Below are positions 35,745 to 44,378 of a stretch of DNA of 64,000 bases, piece by piece (position 1 is the stretch's first letter; every line of letters starts with the position of its first letter). Under the pieces are notes generated by a model. The model did not search any database. It was given only the letters and a program-made list of their open reading frames with translations, and had not been told where the DNA came from. Made by a program: the position numbers and the translations under genes. Origin of the DNA: Convivina praedatoris (lineage in GTDB: Bacteria > Bacillota > Bacilli > Lactobacillales > Lactobacillaceae); assembly GCF_933208495.1 (NCBI RefSeq), contig NZ_CAKOET010000004.1:114532-178531 (forward strand). The letters are read 5' to 3'.

Positions 35745-35760
35745 TCAATATAATTAATAT

Positions 35761-35791
35761 AAAAAAGACCAGCCAGTGCTGGTCTTTTTTA
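35761..35791 (+). terminator. Terminator of the CsbD-like gene
   Basis: AAAAAGACCAGC and GCTGGTCTTTTTT form a near-perfect hairpin with a CAGT loop. Confidence 0.9.
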
Positions 35792-35805
35792 TTGCTCTTT
35801 TATCA

Positions 35806-35837
35806 AGTGAAAAAACACCCCAAGGTGTTTTTTCACT
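35806..35837 (-). terminator. Terminator of the two-NEAT surface protein gene
   Basis: A perfect inverted repeat AGTGAAAAAACACC/GGTGTTTTTTCACT with a short CCAA loop, ten nt after the stop codon at 35847. Confidence 0.85.
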
Positions 35838-35846
35838 AAATTCTTA

Positions 35847-37232
35847 TTAGTGCTTACGACGGTAAGTCATATAAGCAACAGCACTAGTCAAGCCTAAGGC
35901 TGCAAGAATCATAGCAACTGTGTTGTTGTTAGCGGCTTCTTGGGCAGTCTTTGGCAAAGCTGAAGTGGTTGTCGTCTTAGCTGCAGGAGCTTGTTGCCCC
36001 TTGTGGGCAACTGGAGTCGTTGCAGCTGAAGATGTGCTAGTTCCCTTTGTGTCAGTACCAGCATTAACGCTGCCACTTTCTGAAGTTGAAACTGCACTTG
36101 ACTTTGAATCAGTCTTGGACTGTGAATCGACAGTTGAACTTGGCATAGTTGAACCACCGTTGTTAGTAGTCCACGAAGATTCGTCAGCCTTGAAATCAAA
36201 GGCTTTACCATCCATAGTCGTCATGTTAGTAATAACCAACTTGGCTTCTTCGCTTTGGAAGTAAGTAACCTTCATGTCGATTGGTGACTTTACAGCTGAA
36301 GCTGGCAAAGTTACTGACCAAACACGACCATTACGAGTAGCTTCAACACCGTTGAAAGTCCATGACTTCAACATACCTGACAAAGCGTTACCATCACCAA
36401 AAGATGAACCATTACCGAAGGTAAATGACAAAGTCACGTTCTTACGATCAGCACTGTAAACCACCTTGGCAGGCTTCTCAAACATCTTGTCCATGACAGA
36501 GGCTTCGGAACTGTTTTCCTTAACCATCTTGAATTCAGCTTTGTATTCAGTGCTTTGGGCAGCAGTTGAAGTACTTGCAGCACTAGTTGAAGGTGCTGGG
36601 GTTGCACTAGTAGAAGCAGAAGGCTTTTGACTTTCACTAGCAGTTGAAGTCTTTGGCGCTTCAGAAGCTGAAGCTGAGGTCTTCGGAGCTTCAGAAGTTG
36701 AGGTGCTACCACCATTAACTGGAGTAAATTGGTTAACAGCATGAAAATCAGCATTTTGAGTTGATCCAAGAGCTGAAACACTCATAATAATAGTTTTATT
36801 GAAATCATCCTTTGGCAAAGTAACAGAAATATTGTTACCTGACGCTGTCACTGGCTTGCCATTAAAGGTCATGGTCTTAACCAAGTTGTTATACATAGTT
36901 GCGTTGGTTCCTGATAATTCACCGGCAGGAGCCAAAGTCAAAGTTGCTTGATCACCCTTCAAAGTGATAGTTGCTGGGTTAGCAAAAATACCTTGCATTT
37001 GCGAAAGATTTTGGGTGCTACCAGTTTCCATAATGGCAAATGGCATTGTATAAGTACCATCGGCATATCCATTGATACTTTGTTGTGCTTGAACAGCAGC
37101 AGTATCGGCTGATGCGACTGGACTAGTGGCAGCGACAGTAGCAGCACCCATACCAAGGGCTACGACACCAGCAGTCAACCACAATTTACCGGCCTTGAAC
37201 ATCTTCACGTGTTGCTTTACTTGCTTATTCAT
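35847..37232 (-). CDS. Two-NEAT-domain surface protein with LPKTA anchor
   Basis: A 461-aa protein. KxYKxGKxW-type signal (VKMFKAGKLW). NEAT-like domain A covers about 57-166 (YADGTYTMPFAIMETGS) and domain B about 228-338 (SVMDKMFEKPAKVVYSADRK), separated by a Ser/Thr/Pro linker. A C-terminal stalk leads to LPKTA (about 426-430), a TM helix and RRKH. NEAT domains bind heme or heme proteins in Gram-positive pathogens. B keeps one Tyr of the YxxxY heme loop (VTYFQSEEA); A has none (VSALGSTQNA). Domain assignment is from pattern, heme binding unproven. Lies 65 nt downstream of the four-domain paralogue and has its own -10. Confidence 0.8.
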   Translation of the reverse strand: MNKQVKQHVKMFKAGKLWLTAGVVALGMGAATVAATSPVASADTAAVQAQQSINGYADGTYTMPFAIMETGSTQNLSQMQGIFANPATITLKGDQATLTLAPAGELSGTNATMYNNLVKTMTFNGKPVTASGNNISVTLPKDDFNKTIIMSVSALGSTQNADFHAVNQFTPVNGGSTSTSEAPKTSASASEAPKTSTASESQKPSASTSATPAPSTSAASTSTAAQSTEYKAEFKMVKENSSEASVMDKMFEKPAKVVYSADRKNVTLSFTFGNGSSFGDGNALSGMLKSWTFNGVEATRNGRVWSVTLPASAVKSPIDMKVTYFQSEEAKLVITNMTTMDGKAFDFKADESSWTTNNGGSTMPSSTVDSQSKTDSKSSAVSTSESGSVNAGTDTKGTSTSSAATTPVAHKGQQAPAAKTTTTSALPKTAQEAANNNTVAMILAALGLTSAVAYMTYRRKH

Positions 37233-37297
37233 AAAAGTTTCCTCCTAAATACACTTTCACTTGTATTCAGTATACCACAATGATTATTTTATGAATT

Positions 37298-40045
37298 CTA
37301 CTTTTTGCGACGGTTAAGACTGGCACCAGCACTAATGCCAAAGAAGGCCAAGGCAGTTGCTAGCACTGCAGCAGAGGCATTGAGACTAGTTTGACTAGTT
37401 TTTGGCAAGGACTGGGCACTAGTATTGGCTGATGGGTAGCTACCAGTTAGGGGCGCTACCGCACTATTGATTTGTGGAAAATCAACTACTGTAGCTGCCG
37501 ATGAAGTTGATTGGGCACTACCATTCACAATTGCCGAATTATTGGTTGACTTGCTACCTTGGTGGGTAGCATCAGACTGTGAATTAGGTGTGATATCGCT
37601 AGGAATTTGACTATCAGCCCCCGAATCATCCATATTCCAATCCTTTAAGTAAAGATCAGCTTCTTCCGTTTGGAAGTAAGTTACCTTCATATGAATGGCG
37701 TTCTTCAAAGCGTTACTTGGTAAAGTTACCGTCCAGTTACGGCCATCACGCACGGCGGGCACGCCATTGAAAGTCCATTCTTTCAACATGTTAGCCAACA
37801 AATCACCACTACCAAAAGTAGTATCCCCCTGAGTAAAGGTAAAGGTCAAAGTGGCTTGCTTCCCGTCGGCACTAATAACAACCTTAGCGGGTTTATCAAA
37901 CATCTTATCCATAACGGATGGCTCAGCGGTACCAGACTTCTTCATACTGTAATCAGCAGAGTAAGTGCCAGGAACAATGGCCTTTTTAGCATTTTGGCTA
38001 TTAGTGACTTGAGATTCACTAGTAGTTGAGTTGCTAATACTGTTTGACTTAGAATCTGAACCTTGTGAAGCCGGAGTTGTACTAGTTGAAGTGCCAGTTG
38101 ACTTACTGTTGGAATCACTGGATTGGTTATCAGAAGCTGTTGATTGACTGTTAGTACTTTGTGAAGCTTGACTAGTTGGCACTGAAGGGGTTTGACTAGT
38201 CGAGTTATTAGATGGTTTGTCTGGTGCCACAAAGGCTGGCACTGCATCTAGGTATAATTCTGCTTGCTCAGTTTGGAAATAACTTACTTCCATCAGAATC
38301 ATCTTATTAAGATCCGTAGTTGGCAAAGTTACTGTCCAGTCCAAGCCGTTCTTTTGAGCGGGTACGCCATTAAACTTCCAATAATGCAACATATCTGATA
38401 GGGCTTGGCCATTACCAAATGATGAACCGCTATTAGCAAAACTAAAAGTCAAAGTTGCATTTTGTCCATCAGCACTGTAAACCAACTTGGCTGGTTGAGA
38501 AACCATCTTAGCCATAACTGAAGGTTGATTACTACCATCATGGCGAATCATCTTATAGCTAATTTCATGGCTGTTAACACTATTGTTATCAGTTGTTGAT
38601 TGACTAGTTGAGCCTTGACTGTCTGATACTGTCGAGTCGCTGATCTGGCTAGTTGTGTCTTGGCTGTCAGAAGTCGTTGAATCGCTGGTTTGGCTAGTTG
38701 AAGCTGCTTTTTGACTATTAACTTGGCTCAAACTGGTACTAATAGACTCACTCACAGAGGTACTTTGCTTGGCACTAAGCGCTTCACTCAAACTAGTTGA
38801 AGCACTTGCTACTTTACTTTGACTTTCACTCTGACTTTGGTCAACACTATTAGATTTGCTTAGTGAATCACTTTGTTGTTCACTAACTTTTTGACTCAAA
38901 CTAGCTCTAGCAGACTGGCTTTCACTACCTGCCTTACTTGAGCTTAAACTAATTGATTCTTTTAGGGTTGTACTAGTAATGATTGATTGACTTGCTGATT
39001 CACTAGTTTTTGTGCTGGCCTGGGTACTAGCGGATAACGAAGTAACATCCACAAAAGCAGGCATTTTATCCATAAGTAACTGAGCCTGTTCAACTTGGAA
39101 GTAACTCACCTCCATGAGGATGGCCTTATCTAGATCCTTAGTTGGCAAAGTCACTGTCCAATCTAAGCCATTTTTAGTAGCTGGGACATTATTAAATTTC
39201 CAATAATGCAGCATATCCGATAGCGCTTGTCCGTTACCAAATGCTGAACCACTATTGGAAAAACTAAAGGTCATGGTAACGTTTTTACCATCGGCGCTAT
39301 AAAAAACCTTAGCCGGCTGGGCAATCATCTTAGACATCACTGATGGAGTCTTAGGATCATCAAAGCGCATCATCTGAAAGCCAACATCATGCTTATTGAC
39401 ATCACTGTTAGGCGCAGCAGATTGGCTAATTGGCGCTACTGAATCACTAGCAGTACTAGTACTAGCTGACGTTTTGCTATCAGAAATAGTAGCGGTACTT
39501 GTTTGACTAGCTGTACTAGTGGAGTCAGAGGCCGCCTTAACTAAAGTTGCCGACTTAAAATTAAAATCAGCCTGTTGATGGTGTGGATAAGCAACATCCA
39601 TCTTAATAGTTGAAGCAAGAGCTGCCTTATCCAGCGTAACGGAACGGGTAATACCACTCTTTTGTGATTCCACCCCGTTAAAGGTCCACGAGGTCAACAT
39701 ATCAGACAACTGTGCTGCCGTAGTAAACATTGAATCATTGAAGGTAAAGGTCATGGTAATTTGATTACCATTAACCACTGCCGTAGCTGGATTACCAAAC
39801 ATCGACTGCATCATGGATGGCGTGGTTTTACCACTTTCATTCATAACGTAGTTAATTTGATATTCACCATCAGCTAATTGCATTGGATCATCAGCACTGC
39901 TCGTACTAGTAACTTCAGCGGCCAGCGCTGGTGTATTGACTTGGGTAGCTGATACCGCTCCCAAAGTAGCTACCGTAACCCCGGCTGTTAACCATAGTTT
40001 CCCGGCCTTGAACATCTTCACTCGATGTGTTTCTTTTTGAACCAT
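37298..40045 (-). CDS. Four-NEAT-domain surface protein with LPKTS anchor
   Basis: A 915-aa paralogue of the preceding protein. KxYKxGKxW-type signal (VKMFKAGKLW). NEAT-like domains at about 59-168, 218-330, 492-605 and 692-803. Each has a helix such as SMMQSMF, SVMSKMI, SVMAKMV or SVMDKMF where NEAT domains contact heme propionates, and a final hairpin with Tyr (VAYPHHQQA, VSYFQVEQA, VSYFQTEQA, VTYFQTEEA). The second Tyr of YxxxY is Gln or Glu. Linkers are Ser-rich; the 340-490 stretch is almost pure SxS. LPKTS at about 880-884 precedes a TM helix and RRKK. Possibly heme capture, or adhesion if binding is lost. Confidence 0.82.
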   Translation of the reverse strand: MVQKETHRVKMFKAGKLWLTAGVTVATLGAVSATQVNTPALAAEVTSTSSADDPMQLADGEYQINYVMNESGKTTPSMMQSMFGNPATAVVNGNQITMTFTFNDSMFTTAAQLSDMLTSWTFNGVESQKSGITRSVTLDKAALASTIKMDVAYPHHQQADFNFKSATLVKAASDSTSTASQTSTATISDSKTSASTSTASDSVAPISQSAAPNSDVNKHDVGFQMMRFDDPKTPSVMSKMIAQPAKVFYSADGKNVTMTFSFSNSGSAFGNGQALSDMLHYWKFNNVPATKNGLDWTVTLPTKDLDKAILMEVSYFQVEQAQLLMDKMPAFVDVTSLSASTQASTKTSESASQSIITSTTLKESISLSSSKAGSESQSARASLSQKVSEQQSDSLSKSNSVDQSQSESQSKVASASTSLSEALSAKQSTSVSESISTSLSQVNSQKAASTSQTSDSTTSDSQDTTSQISDSTVSDSQGSTSQSTTDNNSVNSHEISYKMIRHDGSNQPSVMAKMVSQPAKLVYSADGQNATLTFSFANSGSSFGNGQALSDMLHYWKFNGVPAQKNGLDWTVTLPTTDLNKMILMEVSYFQTEQAELYLDAVPAFVAPDKPSNNSTSQTPSVPTSQASQSTNSQSTASDNQSSDSNSKSTGTSTSTTPASQGSDSKSNSISNSTTSESQVTNSQNAKKAIVPGTYSADYSMKKSGTAEPSVMDKMFDKPAKVVISADGKQATLTFTFTQGDTTFGSGDLLANMLKEWTFNGVPAVRDGRNWTVTLPSNALKNAIHMKVTYFQTEEADLYLKDWNMDDSGADSQIPSDITPNSQSDATHQGSKSTNNSAIVNGSAQSTSSAATVVDFPQINSAVAPLTGSYPSANTSAQSLPKTSQTSLNASAAVLATALAFFGISAGASLNRRKK

Positions 40046-40169
40046 TTCCTTCTCCTCACATATCTAATTCCAAATAAAAATTCAACAGTAGTATACCATA
40101 TTTTAATGGATAAAATGCCCATATAAAGCTTGTTTATCAAGCGATAAGGAGGGTAACTTTCCTAATAAA

Positions 40170-40206
40170 AGAAATCGGTCTACCTGAAATATTCAGATAA
40201 ACCGAT
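40170..40206 (-). terminator. Terminator of dacA
   Basis: ATCGGTtTAtCTGA and TCAGgTAgACCGAT pair around a short AT loop, then TTTCTTTT on the minus strand. Confidence 0.75.
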
Positions 40207-40213
40207 AGAAACC

Positions 40214-41614
40214 TTACGAATAAACAAAGAGCCAATTAAAACATCGTTGCCACCAGGCAGCTGTCGCTTCATTTTGAGTACTGATCATCGCTAAACCTCG
40301 ATCAGTTTTTTGACTATTAGGAATATACTCTGTTTTTAAAGCCGGTGTCAATTTCACTATCCTTTGACCATTCTTAACAGGGGCCTGATTAATTTTGTTT
40401 GGCGGATAAACACCTAAATTAGATGACTGAGCTTCCTTAGGAACCCAATAAGTTTTCGTTTCTTGCACAACAACCGCTGTTTTGCCAGTTTTTACTGCTG
40501 AATTAACGACTGTACCAGCTCCAGCAATGGTCTGACCAGCAGTAAAAGTACAAGGCACAGTATGTTCTAAGACTTCATTAGCCACATCAACGGTATATTG
40601 GTAACGTTCAATTTGGTCCGTGTAACGCCCGGCACCACTGACAACCGTAATCAATTCATGACCAGCACGATCCTTTAACAAACCAGTAAATGCACCCCCA
40701 GAATCAGGAGTTGAGCCGGTTTTTAAGCCTTCAAATTTAAAATTATCAGCATTATGTAAATTCGGTAAAACCTGTTGTTTAAACTTAGAGTACTCAGTTT
40801 GAGCAATCTTATTTACATCCGGCGTCGGGTGATAAACTAAGCCCAACTTTTGATAGTACTCTCGCAAACTAGGATCCATTTTCAAATCCTGCCAAGCCAA
40901 GGTAGCTAATTGCGTGACCGTTGCCTTATTTTCAGCGTTTGGCTGGGCATTTTTCACCTCAAAATCAAAGGCATCTCGATTAACCTGACCAGCAGCGTTG
41001 TACCATTTAGAACCTGTTAAATGTAATTCATCAGCCCACTGCTGCAGTTCTGCTTGCTGGCTTTTATCTTTAGGTTTAACGTACTCAGCTAAAGCCAAGG
41101 CTGCATCATTAGCCGAACTGGTAAACATTGCACCATATAACGCCCGAACAGCAATTGCTTGGCCTGCATGAATATCCAGATGAGCATACGTATCCGAATC
41201 TTTATTCGACCAATCCGTATGCTGATTAATGGGTACCTTGTCACTCCACTTAATTTGCCCCCGTTCAACTGCTCGCAAGACACCATAAGCTGTTAACATC
41301 TTAGTTTGTGAGGCAATCCCAACTAATTGATTAGCATCTTTTTGTCCCAAAATTTGACCCGTCTTGGCATCAATAACTATCGCATACTTGGCTTTAGTGT
41401 GTAACGTAATCGGTTGAGCTGTAGCAACCCTCTGAGTTGGCTTAACTGGTCGTTGCTGGTAAAAAAGCAATCCTAAACCCACACAAAAAAGGCCGAGCAG
41501 AGCCAGGCCTAAGACGATTATCTTGCCCCTACTACGGTCTGAAGATTGTGTGTGCCTATCAAAAAGTTGCAAACGGGTCTTTTGTGTTGGCCCTTGATTA
41601 GACTCTTTATTCAT
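40214..41614 (-). CDS. dacA: D-alanyl-D-alanine carboxypeptidase (low-molecular-weight PBP)
   Basis: A 466-aa membrane-anchored S11 peptidase trimming the terminal D-Ala of peptidoglycan stems. A cytoplasmic basic N-terminus and TM helix (about 31-53) replace a cleavable signal peptide. Catalytic motifs are SQTK (Ser102, Lys105), SSANDAAL (SxN) and LKTGSTPDSG (KTG). A PBP5-type C-terminal beta domain ends in TAAWWQRCFNWLFVYS. It lies 17 nt downstream of upp and is followed by a terminator. Confidence 0.92.
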   Translation of the reverse strand: MNKESNQGPTQKTRLQLFDRHTQSSDRSRGKIIVLGLALLGLFCVGLGLLFYQQRPVKPTQRVATAQPITLHTKAKYAIVIDAKTGQILGQKDANQLVGIASQTKMLTAYGVLRAVERGQIKWSDKVPINQHTDWSNKDSDTYAHLDIHAGQAIAVRALYGAMFTSSANDAALALAEYVKPKDKSQQAELQQWADELHLTGSKWYNAAGQVNRDAFDFEVKNAQPNAENKATVTQLATLAWQDLKMDPSLREYYQKLGLVYHPTPDVNKIAQTEYSKFKQQVLPNLHNADNFKFEGLKTGSTPDSGGAFTGLLKDRAGHELITVVSGAGRYTDQIERYQYTVDVANEVLEHTVPCTFTAGQTIAGAGTVVNSAVKTGKTAVVVQETKTYWVPKEAQSSNLGVYPPNKINQAPVKNGQRIVKLTPALKTEYIPNSQKTDRGLAMISTQNEATAAWWQRCFNWLFVYS

Positions 41615-41631
41615 GTTCTCTGTATCCTAAA

Positions 41632-42261
41632 TTAATGGGTACCGAAGAGTCGATCACCAGCATCCCCAAGACCAGGCACGATATAGCCCTGGTCGTTTAG
41701 TCCTTCATCAATTGAAGCAGTAAAAATATCAACATCAGGATGCTCAGCCAAAACGGCCTCAACCCCTTCTGGAGCTGAAACTAAGGTAATTAACTTAATT
41801 TTTTGAGCGCCACGGGCCTTTAAAGCACTAATGGCATCCCGAGCTGACCCACCCGTAGCTAACATTGGATCAACTAATAATACTTCACGACTTTGGATAT
41901 CTTCCGGTAACTTAATGAAATATTCGACTGGCTCTAAACTTTCTTCGTCGCGATACATCCCAATATGCCCCACTTTAGCAGCTGGGATTAATTCCAAAAT
42001 ACCATCAACCATGCCTAATCCAGCCCGCAAAATCGGCACCACGGCTAATTTTTTACCCGTTAGTTGCTTTTGCGTAGTATGGGCAACTGGCGTGTCAAAA
42101 CTAATATCTTCTAGCGGAAGATCTCGACTAGCCTCATAGGTTAGTAACATCGCCAATTCATCGACTAGCGCCCGAAAATCTTTTGTACCGACCTCTTTAT
42201 GCCGAATCATTGTCAACTTATGTTGAATTAGAGGATGCTTAACTTCGTATACTTTACCCAT
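41632..42261 (-). CDS. upp: Uracil phosphoribosyltransferase
   Basis: A 209-aa salvage enzyme converting uracil and PRPP to UMP. Typical signatures: [31 protein letters not shown], the PRPP loop [13 protein letters not shown] and the uracil-binding C-terminus ([17 protein letters not shown]). Presumably cotranscribed with dacA. It gains interest here because the carbamoyl-phosphate synthase genes in this window look catalytically dead, so uracil salvage may matter more. Confidence 0.96.
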   Translation of the reverse strand: MGKVYEVKHPLIQHKLTMIRHKEVGTKDFRALVDELAMLLTYEASRDLPLEDISFDTPVAHTTQKQLTGKKLAVVPILRAGLGMVDGILELIPAAKVGHIGMYRDEESLEPVEYFIKLPEDIQSREVLLVDPMLATGGSARDAISALKARGAQKIKLITLVSAPEGVEAVLAEHPDVDIFTASIDEGLNDQGYIVPGLGDAGDRLFGTH

Positions 42262-42348
42262 TGTTTTTCTGGCTACTCAAGTTTGCCAGCTCCTTTCTAG
42301 ATTGCTTCTTAAATTATTATATCAAAAAGCAGCCGCTCCTTATGACGA

Positions 42349-42377
42349 TTGTCATTATTTTTAATTTTGGGTATAAT
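42349..42377 (+). promoter_or_regulatory. Promoter of the tRNA-Arg gene
   Basis: TTGTCA (42349-42354) and a perfect TATAAT (42372-42377), 17 nt apart, ending 10 nt before the tRNA. Confidence 0.85.
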
Positions 42378-42387
42378 GACAAAGTTC

Positions 42388-42460
<73 letters not shown>

Positions 42461-42525
42461 TAAAACATGTTGATATATCAACATTTACAAGCAATCCACA
42501 CGACTTTTGCACGAATATGATAAAA

Positions 42526-42565
42526 GCACCCCAATTACAATCAGGTAATCAGGGTGTGTTTTGTT
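42526..42565. terminator. Bidirectional terminator between tRNA-Arg and the mscL side
   Basis: CACCC...TTAC pairs with GTAA..GGGTG around AATCAG, with a T-rich tail to the right and A-rich flank (T-rich on the minus strand) to the left. Confidence 0.65.
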
Positions 42566-42628
42566 ATTAAAGACCAATTCATTTTAGTTAGAGAAACTTG
42601 AATAATATGGTTATGTATATTATATCAA

Positions 42629-42650
42629 ATATGTACGGGCCGCAGCCCTT
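42629..42650 (-). repeat. 22-bp hairpin repeat, copy 1 (downstream of mscL)
   Basis: Identical over 22 bp to 43490-43511. In leftward transcripts the core reads GGGC-TGCG-GCCC, a GC stem closed by a UNCG-class tetraloop, followed by GTACATAT. It lies 70 nt after the mscL stop. Confidence 0.9.
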
Positions 42651-42719
42651 AAGTTAGTCATAATTTAATAGACTATTGCTGTCGCTCCAGATAACGCCGT
42701 AACGCTTAATAAACTAAAA

Positions 42720-43103
42720 TTATTTGTTTTTAGAAAGCAAATCACGGATTTCTTCAAGCACTACAAGCTGAGGATCAGGTCCCTTATCCACCTTCTTAGG
42801 CTTGATTAAATACTTGTTTATCAATTTAACCATGACAAACACTACCAAGGCTATCAAGATAAAGTTTATTAAATCGTTTAAAAAGGCACCATAGTTAAAT
42901 ACTAAGCTATCTGTTACCTTAAGCTTCAATTCTGATAAATCAGTTCCTCGACCAGTAACCAGTCCCAAAATAGGATTGACTAAATTAGTAGTAAATGATT
43001 TAACAACCGCTGTAAAGGCAGACCCGATAATTACACCAATGGCTAAGTCAACAACATTACCTCTACTAATGAAGTCTTTAAATTCGCTTAAAAATTTCTT
43101 CAC
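42720..43103 (-). CDS. mscL: Large-conductance mechanosensitive channel MscL
   Basis: A 127-aa channel opening under membrane tension to release solutes on osmotic downshock. N-terminal helix KKFLSEFKDFISRGNVVDLA, TM1 IGVIIGSAFTAVVKS, a periplasmic-loop equivalent, TM2 LNDLINFILIALVVFVMVK and a C-terminal cytoplasmic helix (LVVLEEIRDLL) are all present, so it is complete. The start is taken as GTG 43103 since GGAGG lies 5 nt upstream; the in-frame TTG at 43118 would overlap that site. It lies between the prophage lysin and tRNA-Arg and reads in the same direction as the phage late genes, so it may be phage cargo. Confidence 0.93.
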   Translation of the reverse strand: MKKFLSEFKDFISRGNVVDLAIGVIIGSAFTAVVKSFTTNLVNPILGLVTGRGTDLSELKLKVTDSLVFNYGAFLNDLINFILIALVVFVMVKLINKYLIKPKKVDKGPDPQLVVLEEIRDLLSKNK

Positions 43104-43192
43104 TGTCCCCTCCTTCAAAGTATGGTATTAATTTTTTACAATAAAAAAGCTCCGTTAAGGAACTTAATTACCTGCTAGAACACTTTTATTGA

Positions 43193-43339
43193 TTATTTAA
43201 AAGCGTCTTTTGCCTTATCAGCTACATCTTTAGCAGCATCCTTAGCATCAGCCGCTACATCCTTAGCTTTACCTTGGACTTCCTTTGCCTTACCCGCAAG
43301 TTTGTCCTTAGTTGCATCTAATTTTTCTTCAAGTGACAT
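43193..43339 (-). CDS. Small CsbD-like stress protein
   Basis: A 48-aa, highly charged Ala/Lys/Asp helical protein (MSLEEKLDATKDKLAGKAKE, then repeats of KDAAKDVADKAKDAF). It looks like a short CsbD-type protein lacking the membrane segment of its relative at 35448. ATG 43339 is chosen because AAAGGAGG stands 7 nt upstream. A TGTATACT extended -10 lies just before it. Together with mscL it forms a two-gene stress cassette between the two 22-bp repeats. Confidence 0.75.
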   Translation of the reverse strand: MSLEEKLDATKDKLAGKAKEVQGKAKDVAADAKDAAKDVADKAKDAFK

Positions 43340-43460
43340 ATCATTTCCTCCTTTACACTTGATAATTTCAGTATACACAAAACGTTATAAAAAATTAATA
43401 AAAATAAATCATGGACCGACTTGCAAATTTAAAGCAAATACGCAACTTGGACCGCTATTT

Positions 43461-43490
43461 TTTAAACTGGTCTTTTTCAACCAGTTTAGA
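43461..43490. other. Hairpin next to the 22-bp repeat
   Basis: TTTAAACTGGT and ACCAGTTTAGA form a 9- to 10-bp stem around CTTTTTCA. It may act as a terminator for leftward lysis transcription although the T run is weak. Confidence 0.5.
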
Positions 43491-43511
43491 TATGTACGGG
43501 CCGCAGCCCTT
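43490..43511 (-). repeat. 22-bp hairpin repeat, copy 2 (downstream of the lysin)
   Basis: Second copy of the GGGC-TGCG-GCCC hairpin element, beginning 3 nt after the lysin stop codon (43515-43517). Confidence 0.9.
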
Positions 43512-43514
43512 TTA

Positions 43515-44378
43515 TTAATCGTGGTTCCAGAACTTATCAGCATCATACCAAATAATATCGTAGCCCTTGATGTACTCAATTCCTACCGCATTAACTTGCG
43601 TATCATAATCATCAATCGTGCCAGAGTTATACGTTGGCTTAAAGCGAACCACATCCCCAGCTTTGAAGTCTGACTGGCTTCCATTAACATTTTGTAGTAG
43701 TACCGCAGGAATACCATTGTCAGTCCAATCAAATGGTTCAGCAGTTAACTCATCAGCACGTACCTGGAAGATACCGTTCACACGCTGTGCGTCCGTTACA
43801 GTAAACTGTCCTCCAAGCACAAACTCATTGCCACCAGCCTTAAATTGGTCAATCGAAGTAGTCGGTGTTTCAGTCACAGGACGATCAATCGAAATAGGTT
43901 CATTTGAACTACCTACATAGTGGAAGAAATGATACTCTGGCTGGCCGTCAAGTCCCCAGTAGTAATCATGGTCAAGAACTACCACGGCCTCGTTCCAGCT
44001 ACCTAGTGTGTAGTAGCACGAACTAATCTGATTAGATCCATCGACAAACATACCAGTATGGCAAGCACCGCCAGCCTGTTCTCCGTAATTTCCACCCCAG
44101 ATATAAATATCACCAGCTTGTACTTGGTCGCCAGATACTTCAACAAATCCAGCAGCTTCCAAGTCTTGCTTCAAAGTACCGGTAAAGTGTGACCGCTTCA
44201 AATAGCTATCATCAATCGCACCAGCTTGATTCAACAACCAGTAAACAAAACCAGAGCAATCAAAGTAGGTCGTACCATCAGCACTTAGCCCATCACGCTT
44301 ATCCCAATCCATTGAATAAGTAACACCATGTAACATGCTATAAGCTGCGTTTAAAGCTTTCTGTACATCATATCCCAT
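43515..44378 (-). CDS. Phage endolysin, Amidase_5-type (NlpC/P60-like)
   Basis: A 287-aa peptidoglycan hydrolase. The N-terminal 155 residues resemble the bacteriophage peptidoglycan hydrolase family: VTYSMDWDKRDG, catalytic Cys41 in YFDCSGFVYWLLN, and His107 in GGACHTGMFVDG. A Pro/Thr linker (about 165-180) leads to a C-terminal beta-rich domain, probably cell-wall binding, ending WYDADKFWNHD. No signal peptide, so release depends on the holin. Its start overlaps the holin stop. Confidence 0.88.
   Translation of the reverse strand: MGYDVQKALNAAYSMLHGVTYSMDWDKRDGLSADGTTYFDCSGFVYWLLNQAGAIDDSYLKRSHFTGTLKQDLEAAGFVEVSGDQVQAGDIYIWGGNYGEQAGGACHTGMFVDGSNQISSCYYTLGSWNEAVVVLDHDYYWGLDGQPEYHFFHYVGSSNEPISIDRPVTETPTTSIDQFKAGGNEFVLGGQFTVTDAQRVNGIFQVRADELTAEPFDWTDNGIPAVLLQNVNGSQSDFKAGDVVRFKPTYNSGTIDDYDTQVNAVGIEYIKGYDIIWYDADKFWNHD

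Noticed and set aside
37300..39500. Repetitive sequence resembling a CRISPR or tandem-repeat array
   Set aside because: Repeats are in-frame codons for Ser-rich linkers and NEAT domains, with no constant direct repeat or unique spacers.
43104..43118. TTG start at 43118 for mscL
   Set aside because: It would include the GGAGG ribosome site in the coding region; GTG 43103 has ideal spacing and gives the usual N-terminus.
42629..43511. The 22-bp repeats as attL/attR of the prophage
   Set aside because: Both copies are on the same side of the structural genes and enclose less than 1 kb, so they cannot be the two prophage ends.
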